A DNA stretch of 64,000 nt from Piezodorus guildinii (lineage: Eukaryota; Arthropoda; Insecta; Hemiptera; Pentatomidae). The notes below the pieces were generated by a model. It saw only the letters and a program-made list of their open reading frames with translations. It made no database searches and had not been told where the DNA came from. Location of the stretch: contig CM041297.1 in assembly GCA_023052935.1 (NCBI GenBank), positions 46,066,417-46,130,416 on the forward strand, read 5' to 3'. Within the stretch, counting starts at the first letter, position 1; each line of letters opens with the position of its first letter. Shown here piece after piece: positions 1 through 39,617 of this stretch. The position numbers were made by a program, and so were the translations under genes.

Positions 1-3000
1 CTGTAAACATTCTGCAAAAATACTTTGGTTCATTGATCTTCCATTTTCATGAGAATGTTGTGATAAGTTCATGAATTCTCTTTGGAAGCGAACGAAAAAT
101 TTTGTGAAAATATACTTTCTCCCACTCCTCAAAATGACCCCAGTGTCAGATAGAAACATAGCTTTTTATTTATTTTTATGTGGATAGCGACTATTTAAAA
201 TCTACAATCTGTATTAAACACCTGATTCAGCAATACTAGATTAATTGATTATAATAAGCCTGTTTGGCTTAATTAAGTTGGTAAGTACGTTTAAACCTTC
301 TCTCTCTTTTTCTCCATACCAATGTTCTCTTCATCTTCTCTCCCAGCATTATCAAAAAGTATTTCAGCCGATGAATACAAGACCCTCATCAGACCGGAAT
401 TAGCATGTGTGTTTGGTTGCTGGACCCTCACCAAATGCCAGCAATTGAATTATATTGCTTATGATCATAAATTCCGTAACGGATGAGTTATTAATTTATC
501 TTTCCTATAGCAGTCACTTATCTCCTCTAGAATCCTCCTCTGACTTTAATCCATAACTGTGTAGGGGGAACGCTAAAGATATTTTTATTAATTAAACTTA
601 ACTATTCAGAAATAATTTTCCATTTAGCATATCATATCAATGCAGCATACTTTTTCTGTGTACCCAAAATTAGTGTCAAGCGGAAGTTAAAATGTGGAAT
701 ACCAGATGTACCCGAATCACCCCAATATCAATTTTTGCGATTATTTGTAGTTTTCGAGTTAAAGATTTTTTGCATACTTCTCTTTTAAGATATTATTGGT
801 TACTGCAACTTTTATCATTATATTAAATACATGTTTGATCATTTTTTTTCCTAATTCAAGTTAATTCCTTGCAGACGCCAAATCAATTCTGATCAATTTT
901 ATAACATTCCACCTTAAACAAAAATTGAATCACAAAGTTAGTTAACGTATTAAACTTTTAATTTTTCGAGTTAGATTAAAAAAATTAAAGCAGTTACAAC
1001 CCTTGTTTTGCGAACTCTTAGCGATGAAGGCATTACATCACTTAAATATCTTAATATCATTGGGCTATCTTTACAAGGCATCACTTAGAATTTTATCTCA
1101 AGTATAATGGCTCTAATTAAAATTGAATGACTTGATAAATTACCTGGGAGGAAGTTTAAATTTCAACCTAATGCCTCGCTCGACAAGTGACCATTCCTCT
1201 GAATGATCCGTCATGCCTTGGGTGCTACCACAAATACCCAACTACAATGGAGTCTAAATGTTACTGATCCGAGGGAAATACGTTAGGACCATCTAGCTAC
1301 CCCTCACAGATCACCAAAGACAGGTTTTCCACTGGGCAGAGCCAACAAAAAAAAACTGAGTGCTGAGAACAACCATCCTTGCCACCTAACTTGCTGATAA
1401 GATTCGTCATGATAGCATGTTCCTCATCTAATTCCCATAATATCTCCTCAGCTAGAAACGCCATTAATTTCTAAATCGTGCAAGGAATAGAAAAGAATTG
1501 TAAAATAACAGGCAGTAGAATATCTGAATTTGTAGAATATCTGATAATTAATATATTTTGATTCGTAAAAGAAAACTTTCCAGGAACACGTTTCTTCATC
1601 AATTAGGTACTATGTGCTATATGAAAAATAATACAAAAATTTAAGACACAAAAATTAGACTACATTATTCTTCCCATGCACAAAACATGTTATGTAGGTG
1701 AGTACTCTAAAAACCCTGCAAATTATTACACAATGGTTTATTATTTTCAAATAACTGTTATGGAAAGCAATAATTCATATCATCATCACTACCGCTGATT
1801 TCAAAACGCAATATCTAAGCTAGTTTTTAACCAATTTCAAAGATTCTTTTTTCATTTGGTCGAAAATTTAATTCTCTATGAAATGGCCCTAAAAGCAATC
1901 GTTTTTGTATTTGTTTATTAATTAGAAGAAACGGATTTTTTTTATTCGTTATTCGGATTCTACGCATCTTGAAACGTAAGCTCTCAAATTTTGCGAGGGG
2001 TTATTTTTTTTCGTCGATTACAAATGTTCATTATTGAAAATAATAAACCAAAAGCATTTATACAGAACAGTGTTACTATTTCCTTTCCTTTTCTTTTGAT
2101 TTTCACTCAAATAATTTAAATAAAATTTCCTGATTCCAGAACACCTTACATTTTATCTTTATCAGCAATAATAACCGAGTTATCAGGGAATCATCTTTTG
2201 GTGTTTAATTTTTTATTAATTAGAAGAAAAGATTTTTTTTATGCGTTATTCGGATTCTACGCATCTTGAAACGTAAGCTCTGAAATTTTGAGGAAGGGTT
2301 ATTTTTTTTATTTTTTTTTGGTCGATTACAAAGGTTCATTATTGAAAATAATAAACCAAAATCACACTGTAACGACGTAAACGTATAACTTATTATGAAG
2401 TTTTATTAAATATAGCTTATTGATTCAAAAGGTTAGAACATTGATCTAGTCATGGAACTTTAAAAAAAAAATAATTTTAAACAAAATACATACATCTCTT
2501 ACTTTCCGTTAATGATGTAATCTTATTCCTAGCATAATGATGAAGTATTTCGTAAATAGTTCTAGAGTAATTAGTTTATAATCCATAAATATGCCGATAT
2601 TAGAAGTATGGGATATACAATAAGAAAATAATCAGGCGGATGTAATAGTAAACTTTATTTAGGCAGAGATAGATAAGTATCTTATAATATTTTAAAAATC
2701 AAGAACCCAAATAAAATTGTAACTAACGCCCAAGGTCTTAATAAACAACCGATTTAATTTGATATATTAAAATGTAGTTTACATGAGATTTAGTTTTAAA
2801 AAATAAAAATAAAATGCTTTCGTTGAATTTCAAGAAAACTTTTAAATAATTGTTTTAAGGCAATTTGAAACTTCTAAATAGCATCAAATTCTGTTTTACA
2901 TTTCATCGTACTTTTCAAATTAATCTCAGAAACTTGATTTTCATCTAGGAATAAGGAATCTAGTTTCCATAGACTCAAGTTTTGTATTCAAAATATAAAT

Positions 3001-3951
3001 ATAATCAAAATAGTCGATCTAAACACATAATTTTATAACTGTTCAAATTTAAGTAAACACAAAAACCTTAACAGATATGAAGCCCTCAGCTTCACATTCG
3101 CTAGGCTTATTCATTGTTGCTTAATTCTAATAAATAAGTATAAATGTATGCGTATGTACACTTATACTTTAATGTGATCGACACAGTGATTATACTTGTT
3201 GAGCTAATTGCCAATACGCATATTGCGTAATATTGTGCATTGTCCTTGACTCAGGGAAATTTCAAGTATCAGACAACGTCAGCGGCAAGGAACAGATTTC
3301 ATTAAGCAAAGTATTAAGCTATGGGTTATTGATGGGCTTAAGATAGTTTTGAGTTAAATTAATACCTCCAACGTCCCAAGCACCTTCAACTTGGTAGGAT
3401 GAAGTGGCTACGCCTATTAAAAACCCCACAGGAAATTGATTCATGGCAGTTCCTCAGGCAATTCACGCCCAACTATTCCCCACCACCTATACTATACTTT
3501 CATCTTTTATCTGCTTTTGGCGGACAATGACCATTATCGCGTTTACATTCGAGATAGCTATAAGTCAAGATTCAATGAGTTTGATATGATTTCGTACTCA
3601 CGAATGTAAACTATGCCCTCTTTTCATTAATGGAGATGTCTTTTAGTTTTCCTGCCATAAGACCAAGGGATAACTAATCATTTATGATATCATAAAAAAA
3701 AATACCCATAGTTAAAATGATTAAAACGCTTGTAAAATTCAAATCTATAATTAGTCCTAACAAGTACCATACACTAACCCACCCAATTCAGTGTAAACAT
3801 ATTGGAGGTTTCATTTAGGTTTCTTAGTTTAATTACAAAATCTTATCTGGTTTTGAGTTTAAGTATGATTTTCAATTGGTTTTAGTTTTTTTAGAGCTTT
3901 CAAAATTAGAGGATGTATTGTTTATTTTAAGTAGATTGATTGCTATAAAAA
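1..3951. other. Upstream non-coding region
   Basis: No coding exon, RNA gene or classified element is recognisable in this AT-rich stretch upstream of the Ocrl start codon. It should hold the Ocrl promoter and 5' UTR, but no core promoter element can be assigned with confidence. The one clear structure is a direct repeat at 1917-2359, listed separately. Confidence 0.5.
1917..2359 (+). repeat. Direct repeat of about 130 bp, two copies, third copy inverted in an Ocrl intron
   Basis: Two copies, near 1920-2052 and 2218-2359, share the landmarks ATTCGGATTCTACGCATC, TTGAAACGTAAGCTCT and TCATTATTGAAAATAATAAA in the same order. The second copy has a longer T-run. A third copy lies in reverse orientation near 16555-16680, inside an Ocrl intron. 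It is a dispersed repeat of unknown class with no coding content. Confidence 0.65.
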
Positions 3952-31035
<27,084 letters not shown>

Positions 31036-34000
31036 GATACTCTTGTTAATGTATCAATTATACAGTTCAAAGTACCTCGAAGAATATACCTGCTGAAGAA
31101 CAAGAATTTATCCTTTACCTGCTGTGATTTTGTGAGTTTCTTTGATATTTTAATACAGTGGTTTTACCCAATTACTGATCTCTAAGATTTTCTATTTGCT
31201 TCAATAGTAACTTAAGAAGGGACATTTATTGTGTACTAGTATGGCTAGCCATTTGGTAAGCATCACCAAATTATCCTATTTGGTTATGCCTCCCAACTTT
31301 ATTTATTCTTATTTCATTAATTATATATTTGTTCATTTCCTTTCTTTGTTTAGTTTATTTATTATCTTTATAATTATAATTGATACCAAATACCATTTGG
31401 TCTTGTTAATATTCATAATGAATACATACTATAAATAGAGAAATGCTTGGAATTGTTATTCAAATTCAAAAAGAAAGATTGAAGCCACAAAAATTTATTG
31501 TCGTATAAATCTTAAGTGATACAATAAAAATAGTTGTATCAATAATCAACAAGTTTATATTAACTTAGCTAGTTGCTTTTACCTTTTTTTTTTTTTCATG
31601 ATTGATTAATTCTAGCCCATCAGTTCCATATTTTTGGCAGTAATATGATTAGAAAAACATTTAAAGGCTTTGTATAAGGTCGCAAATAACCAGAAATAAA
31701 TACAGGACAATAGGCAGGCTTGAGTATAATAGATCTTAAATGGCTATCTGAGATTTTATCGATTAGTGACACAGTATTTTAGCTCAGGAGCCAGTATCGT
31801 GAAGGATTACCAACAAAAAAAAACATTTAAATCATTGATGACTGATTTAAATATGTAAACACAATTTTATTATGATTTACTTTTGAGAATCATCTGATTA
31901 ATTGCTATTAAAATATTTGTTATCATCATAAATATTGCATGTATTAAAAAATTATGGCTTATAAGAAAAAATTATTATTATTTTTTTTTGTACCCCATAC
32001 AATTGTTTTATAAATTATATTAGATTTCAAATAAAATATCCTCCCGAAAAGTCACAGATTTTGATATTCATTAGTTTAATACATATTACCAAATATCAAA
32101 ATGAAAAATCACCTAAAATAGCATACATGTTTTTCTTTTTTTAAGTTTAGATAGTTGTTTATTTAATAATAAAAAGTTAAGAAATGTATTGTTTGATTGA
32201 CCATGTTACATTATGAATAACATGCTTTTGGCCTAGTTTGGTAGGTGTTGGAAGTGATCATTTAAAATGAACACTCTATACAATTATATTATTGTTAATT
32301 GAAAGAATCATTAGTAAAATTGAAGTTTTAGCGAACATAAACCAATTCTTTATTGCTTCTAAAATTGGGACCCCTACATCTTGACCTATTATTATACGAA
32401 AACTCATTTTTTTTTAACTGTACTTCTTATAGTTAGCATTCAAAAGCAACATTTCCTCTTGTCTTTGATGATTCAATGCTGTTATTTTTTTTTTTTTCAA
32501 ATTCCATATAAAAAAGATTATAATGTAGCACATAAAATTGTCCAAAACCACTCTGGGTTCTTAAATAAATCATTATTGTTTACTGCCCGATGCTATATAA
32601 TGTTAAAAGGAACTAAGTTCTTGGTACTAATCCTGTACAAATTATATACCTTTGTCCAACTAGTCTTAACATGTTTAGAATATAAGAAGCTACTATTTAT
32701 ATAAGAGGCATTAATTTAGTCTTATATTTTCTCTAATTAGCATGTAAAACTATAGTCAACTTAGTTATAGGTAGTTCAGATACGTAGTGAATTTGTATTA
32801 GACGAGTTTAAATTTTTTTTCACTGTGTGATATCTACTTTGTAGACATTTTTTGCTCATTATTTATAATATTTGTATTTTTTATGAAGTATAAACCCTTT
32901 TACAAGTTAAAATTAAATTATCTAAGAGGGGACCAGACATTGTGATTTGCCGAGTTTGATGCTGAGTGCCAAATATATCCATTTACCCTTAATATTCATT
33001 TAGTATTGAGTATTAAGTACAATACAGCAGTAAATAAAAGTTTTTCAGAGTATTTATTTGTTGTGGGACCTCGTAACTGCTTGCATATTGGTTTGTATAT
33101 AAGAAGCAATGTCCCAAATCAACCATTCATGTAATATTAGTTTCAAATGTCTGGTCCTAACTTTCATAAAAGAGTACAGCAACACTTTTAAATTATGAAA
33201 AACATATCCATTTGATTCATGTAGATATGTTGCTTCTTTCACAATTCATATAAAAAAAAAAAAATTTAAAGTTGGGTTGTATATTTTTCATCAATCTTGA
33301 TTTTATGCAAGGTTATATTAAAGTAGAATACAATTCTAGAATTAAAAACCCTGAGATGGTTTTTTTAATGGCGAATCATTTAAATAACTCTCAAGCACTT
33401 ATTTTCACTTGCACACTAAAACTTTTAGGTAGTTAGAAAATATAATTTATGAAAAATAAATTTCAACAAGATGAAAATTGTTGATAGTCTTTAAATATAA
33501 ACAAAGACAAAAATATATTGAAATAATTTATGTCATTATTTAATATTTTAAATTATAGTTGAACCTGCATATATCAATCGAACTTTGAGAATTCAGAGAA
33601 TGGAAATTCAGTACAAAAATTTCAATTTTTTTTTTTTTTATAAGTTAAAAATATTTTTAAAGCTATTAAAATTAAATTTATTGTAAATTTGTAATTTTCA
33701 TAGTACATTAAAAAAAAAAAAAGTCATTTATAGAACGGTTTCTTGATAAAAATTTAAGGGTCCTGGTTTAAAAAAAAAGTAAATAAATAAAATTTAAAAA
33801 AAGTATATGCAGGATTTTGCTAAATTTGTTTAATATTCAATACTGACATGATACATTTTGTTTATTTTACTTCTTTTTGTTTTAATTTATTATAAATTCA
33901 TTGTTTTAAATGAAATGTTCGTATTATATTATTTATTCCATTCATTCCAGTTTTCTTATTTCTCAAGAATATTATAATGATGGCAGTTATATTTAGAACT

Positions 34001-37000
34001 GCGATCATTACTTTTTCTCTCTTTAAGATATGAACTAAAAAAAACAACATAACGATATATTCAATAATAAATACATAAAGCATTAGACTGAAGTTGAGAT
34101 ATAGATCTATTGCTTGCTTTTATTCCTATCAGGCTTAGGAATAATTAATATCAAAATATTGCATTAAAAACTAAATAAAAACATTCAATTGCGTTCCAGG
34201 ATGACATAAGGTTGTTTTCATTAATAAGTAATGAAAAAAATGTTTGGTACTGTAAAAGCTTTAATGTACAGAATGTATGTATATATATATTAATATTTTG
34301 TTGGGAAATACATTCTTTGAAAGTATATTTATTATACATTCAGTAATGGTTGTATAAAAATATAATGTTATTCTAATTTTTTTTCTAACCTCAATTTAGT
34401 TGTTTTATTTTTTATTATTTTTTTTTTCTATTTAAAAAATTACATAAGTAAAGACAATTTTTTTCTCTAGTATTTCTTAGACAAGGCCTACTTATGTATT
34501 ATCTTCAGTTATGTAGGTTTTTGTTAGTTAAGGTTGTTATGAAACATTGTGTAAATTTTTATTCTTTTATTGTAAATATGTCTCAAAAGCCAAAATTATT
34601 TAAAAGAATTTTATATATATTTATAATTAAAAGTACTTATTTGTATATTAGTGTATATTTTTCTGTTGTATATAATTGATTGAATTCAACAATGCTTTAT
34701 GGTTATAAGTTACGAGAATGTATGTCATATTATAATAAATTGCTTTATTGTTAATCTTTTGACCTTGCATCCTCTAAACTAAATCTGAGAAACCATTCAG
34801 TAATATAACTTTCAACACATACTGTGTGAACTTAAAACACTTTAAGTGCCTAGAATGCTACAGAGAAAATTGTTACACACTCTCACTACTAAATTGTACA
34901 TTTTCTATAAAGATGCAGGTTCAGTATAGTTATATTTTATTCTTTGAATAAACAAAATGCAGCTTACAGGAAAATAAAAAAAACAACCTCATTATGTTGG
35001 GCCTACCGCATTTCTAGTTGTTTTTTTTTTTGTGTGTAAGAAGAGCTCCATAAAACTGGCATAAATATATTAAATTGTATCATATCTTACCTTTACTATC
35101 TATGATGAATTATCGTTATCAATTTGATAGAATTGGCTACATTTTGTCATGTTAGATTTTTGATATTTGATATTCGTGATATGCTCATAGTCATTCCAAG
35201 TGCTGAGGCTAAAAAACTGTCGTATTTGAAGAAAATATTTATTCTTACAGGTCAAAATATTATCATTTTAAGAAAGTCTGCCATCCTTGGTCGTTCGGGA
35301 TCAAATTTTATTGGTCAAAATCTGTTGTTTTGTATGTAAAAGGTACGTAAGGTACATATCAATTCAAATATATAATAAAAAATACAGACAATATTAATTA
35401 TAAATTAATTTAAAATCAAGAAAAATAACCAGAGTTTTTCTTAAACACTTAATCTGTTTATGCTACTTATATTAAGGTTCAGTGATAAGATAAGAAAAAA
35501 AAATCTGGTGTGGGGGCAACACATGACTTTCACTTACCTCGACTGTTAAAATCAATTTAAAAACTATTAAATATACTTCAATTTGACAAATATTTTAACT
35601 TGATTTTAATAAATAAAACGTGTATTCATTTTCATTGGAAACATATGATTTAGAATAAATCATATAACTATATTAAATTTTTAATCAGTAATAAGTTTAT
35701 TCGATATTCCTCACTTTGTATTGCCTTTTAAACTTTCTGTATCCGATTATATTTTTTCTAAAATCTCTCTTTCCAATGGTATATTACACACACAGACCTT
35801 TTTGCGGGACTTCGTCATTTGGATTTAGGAGACCCTAAAACGTGTATTTCCGATGAAAACTGGAATTCGAAAATTTTCACGATCGCAATACTTTCCTTTA
35901 CTATACATTTCATACATAGGTAAGTGAAAGTAAAAAATATGAAAATAAAATTAAACACACAAGACTTGATGTATTTGATAAATTATTAAACTTAAAACAA
36001 GTATATTTTAAATTTAATGGGAAAAGTTCTAGGATAGGGAAAAATATATACATCTATTTTATTTAAAAATATAACATTTATTCAATAAATAAGATCATTA
36101 ATTTATTATTTATAAATATCAAGATAGTATAGTATTAGTTTAAGGAGAAAAAAAAATATATGTTTTCTAATAACTACACAATATCACAAAAAAAAATTAA
36201 TTTTTATCAAATAAAAAAATTCAGAGCTAAAAACTCCAGCAATTAAATGCCTCCATTAATTACATTCACATTATTAAATAAAAACCCATTCATAGATTAA
36301 GAAAAAAATCTGACCAAGGAAAAAAAAACGAAACCATATGGAATCTACTTAATTCATTAAGTTAAAGCTGTCAAGAATATGGTTAAAACACAATACATAA
36401 GGAAAAGTAAAAATCAAAGAAGAAATATGGAAAAATAACATGGCTACAAATTTCACCATTGGCAAACATTATAAGAACTGTTTTTCCCTTATCAATTTTC
36501 ATTATTATGAACACATATTATTTGTAGGCCATTAAATTGTTCAAGGAGATAATCACACTCATTAAAATCATGGCAAGGAAGGAATTCACAGACGCAGAAA
36601 TTTAAAAAAAAAAGATTAAACATGAATAGAGGGACTGATGACATTTTAAAAGGTAATTGATTGATTTTTTAAATAAGAAATGAGAATCTAACAATGTAGA
36701 CAAAATATTTTTACGATGAAACTGTACTTATTTAATCTGATTAAATATAAGGTTGAGCATACTGCTTTGTTACCATTGATAACAAATACATGCCATGACA
36801 AATGTTTAAAATTGAAATTAAATTTCAATGAAATATAGGATCTTAATAAATAAATATAAAATATCATAATAATTATATTGAACTATTTCAATTCTAACAC
36901 TGACTTATACCTACACTAATCTTCCTATAATTTCAATAAATAATTTCATGACTATAAATAAACTATACACAATAAATAATTAAATACAAATAAAGCACCA

Positions 37001-38194
37001 TATAATAAATTGTTAATAGCACCATAATTTAATAAACCTTTGATATTGATAACTAAGAATATAATACTATTAAATAATACTGTTTCAACTTTATTGAACA
37101 ACTTAAGAGTGGTTACCATTATTATTGATAAAAAGTGATTAATTTATGGATTAGAAGAAAATGTACATATAACTTTAAACTATACCAGCCTTTCAAATCT
37201 TTGTGTATGGTGAACACAAAATGGTCTGTTCCAACTCTATTAGACTATCAGCTAAACTATTGGTTTTGAGAATAGAAACAGTACAATTTGACAAGTCATT
37301 GACAGCCAAAAATAGTGTTGGAACAGACTTTATTTTTAACAATTGCATATAATAATGAACATTAGAATTATAAGATTGAGCCAAAGCCTCCAAGATATAA
37401 TATTTTTGATTTGAAAATATTCAATCGGTGACAGTCTTAATCAAAAGGTATGTTAATAATGAAGATTTTTTGTTCCTCCCCTTTTGAATAATATAAATAT
37501 ATATATTTAGTAAAATGAAGAGAATAGCTAGAGTAATCCCCAAATCACAATTAAACAGCAAATAGTCGTTACTCTCATTTTTATATAATTGGACAAGTCA
37601 TAATTAATATTCATTTAAATAGCTACAGATATTTCATGGGTCAAATTACTTAATTTTTTCCTAATTATATTAGATTGTGATAGTAGAAATAGAAGTAAAA
37701 GACAATCTAAAAGTGAAATTCATAATTATTGAAAATCGGCAACAAGTCTACGAAATAAGAAAAACAAGCAGAACTAATTTTTTTGCTGATATATAATTCT
37801 TTTTAACATAAAAGATAAGAAATCTGAACAAAATATGCTTCTCTGAAGTGAATAAGGCAAATGGTTCGTAGTGAAGAAAACAAAAAAATGAAGCTATGGA
37901 TGGCAAGGAAGAAACAATAAGTAAGGGACATTAAATAAATTAAGTTGAATTTATAATGAAATTATCGTTTTTACATTCTGTGAAATACGAGAATGCATGA
38001 TTCAATAGATCACTAGCTTAAAAATATTTTTAACAAGAATTAGAAAAATTAAAAATATTTTGTATAATATATTATTATTCAATACAAACCAATTTCACAA
38101 TAGTTGCAAAAGCAACTAACAAAAATATCAGGATGATAATACCAAGCATCAAGTGTTTAAAACCAGAGGTAGCTAAAAACATTTTAGGAATCGT
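31036..38194. other. Ocrl 3' UTR and intergenic region
   Basis: The first AATAAA after the Ocrl stop is at 31523-31528, a plausible polyadenylation signal; another is at 34734-34739. Apart from family X sequence at 35470-35940 nothing is recognisable. Open frames here are short, low-complexity and lack family signatures. Confidence 0.5.
35470..35940 (+). repeat. Dispersed repeat family X, copy 4
   Basis: It shares the ACACAGACCTTTTTGC, TTAGGAGACCCTAAAACG and CACGATCGCAATACTTTCC blocks with the copy at 23400. Its leading part also matches 22780-23220: GGGGGCAACACATGACTTTC here against GGGAAACACAGGACTTTC there. Confidence 0.65.
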
Positions 38195-38204
38195 AAAGTA
38201 ATCA

Positions 38205-38423
38205 GGGGAGCCCGTGGCTGAGTGGCTAGTCTCTTATGCTAAAGGTTGTGAGTTCGAATCCCAGTCCCAGAGGGACTTTTTCAAGCATTTAAGCGACTCA
38301 CAAAATTAGGCGTAGGGAGTGATGACCCTACTCTAAAATACATCGAGAAACGTGAGTGTAATCTCCAAGGAGGTTACACAGCGAGGCTAAGGGCCAACAC
38401 GGTCTGTCGCGCCACTGGAAGAA
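38205..38423 (+). mobile_element. tRNA-derived SINE family 1, full-length with target duplication
   Basis: A perfect 10-bp duplication AAAGTAATCA flanks it (38195-38204 and 38424-38433). The head GAGCCCGTGGCTGAGTGGCT contains an internal Pol III A box (TGGCTGAGTGG), and GAGTTCGAATCCC is a B box. The order resembles a serine-type tRNA. The body runs to GTCTGTCGCGCCACTGG and ends in a short A/G tail. This is the best-preserved copy and defines the family in this window. Confidence 0.9.
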
Positions 38424-38459
38424 AAAGTAATCATAAGGGGAGAATAACCTTTAATATAA

Positions 38460-38610
38460 CTTTTTGTTTATTTATTTAACGTCACTTTATGCTAGTGGAG
38501 CTAATCAGACAATGCTACAGTGGGAGTTCTAAATTTTGCCAATCCAGGTTTAATTAGGATAGGGATCTTTAACGAGTACTGACATCACACAGGCTCGGGA
38601 CCACCTTTTG
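38460..38610 (-). mobile_element. SINE family 2, truncated copy
   Basis: It contains AACGTCACTTTATGCTAG, GCTAATCAGACAATGCTACA and ACAGGCTCGGGACCACCTTT of family 2. It ends before the tRNA-like head. Confidence 0.75.
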
Positions 38611-39617
38611 AAAGATTGAAATAACATCATAAGTTAAAACTTCAAAAAGGAAAAAAAATGTTGAAGCAAAAAATACGGTTTTAAAATGTATTACGAAAAT
38701 ATGTTAAATTTTTATGAAAACACTTAAAAGCTAATATAGCCACAAATCCCATCTAAAGAACCTAGGAGTATGAGAATACTGTAAGCTATGCAATCGACTT
38801 TTGTATCACACACAGAACGTAACAGAGAAAGATTGGAATATAACCAGCTTCTTGAGGTGACATGAATTTTAAATTTTTATTTGTCATAAATTTTTTTAAA
38901 TTAAAAAAAAAAAAGATGACAAGTCTAACAGAAAAAGAAAGAGAGATGATAAAAATAGTATAATTCAAATTGAGTGTCCGTAATGAACTATGCCAAAAAG
39001 AGAGGAAGAAAAATAAACTGATAAATATCCTATTCCCATCCATAGAAAACAGAATATTCTCACAGAAAAAAACTATCAAATACCGAATTTGAGGTAGCGA
39101 TAAAAATGGTCCCTCCTATTATAAATTAAATTTATATTTTCAGTTTACACATAAGAAAAAAGTTTCATATAACGAACAGAATAATTTGCATAAAAATGGA
39201 CAATTTGTAGGATTTACATACTTTATTTTTTATAAACTGTCAACTCTCGAAACTATCAAATAAACACAATGATTGCAGCATATGTACAATTAGTTTAATA
39301 TGTTGAACTAATATGACAATTACACCAATATCAGATTAAAAAATTATTTACTTAAAAAAGTTCATCATTATCAGCCCTATCAATTAGATAATTGAGATCA
39401 AAATTCATGACATTTCAACAATAAATATACATTTTAAAAATGTACATGTTCATTGCTTACAATGCATATTAGGTACAAAGTGTCATAATACCTAAACTTA
39501 AATAAAATTGTAGGACAGATTCATAACGTAAATTATAAAGTTCTACTACACACATAATTAAATTTATCTGAATTTCACTAACATTTTTAAACTAGACAAT
39601 ACTTAAATATGGTTCTT

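Noticed and set aside
32381..32704. 107-codon + frame in the intergenic region
   Set aside because: Phe/Leu/Tyr-rich low-complexity composition typical of AT-rich noncoding DNA, with no recognisable domain.
38786..39079. 97-codon minus-strand frame
   Set aside because: Built on poly-T runs and strongly hydrophobic by composition, with no motif or start context.
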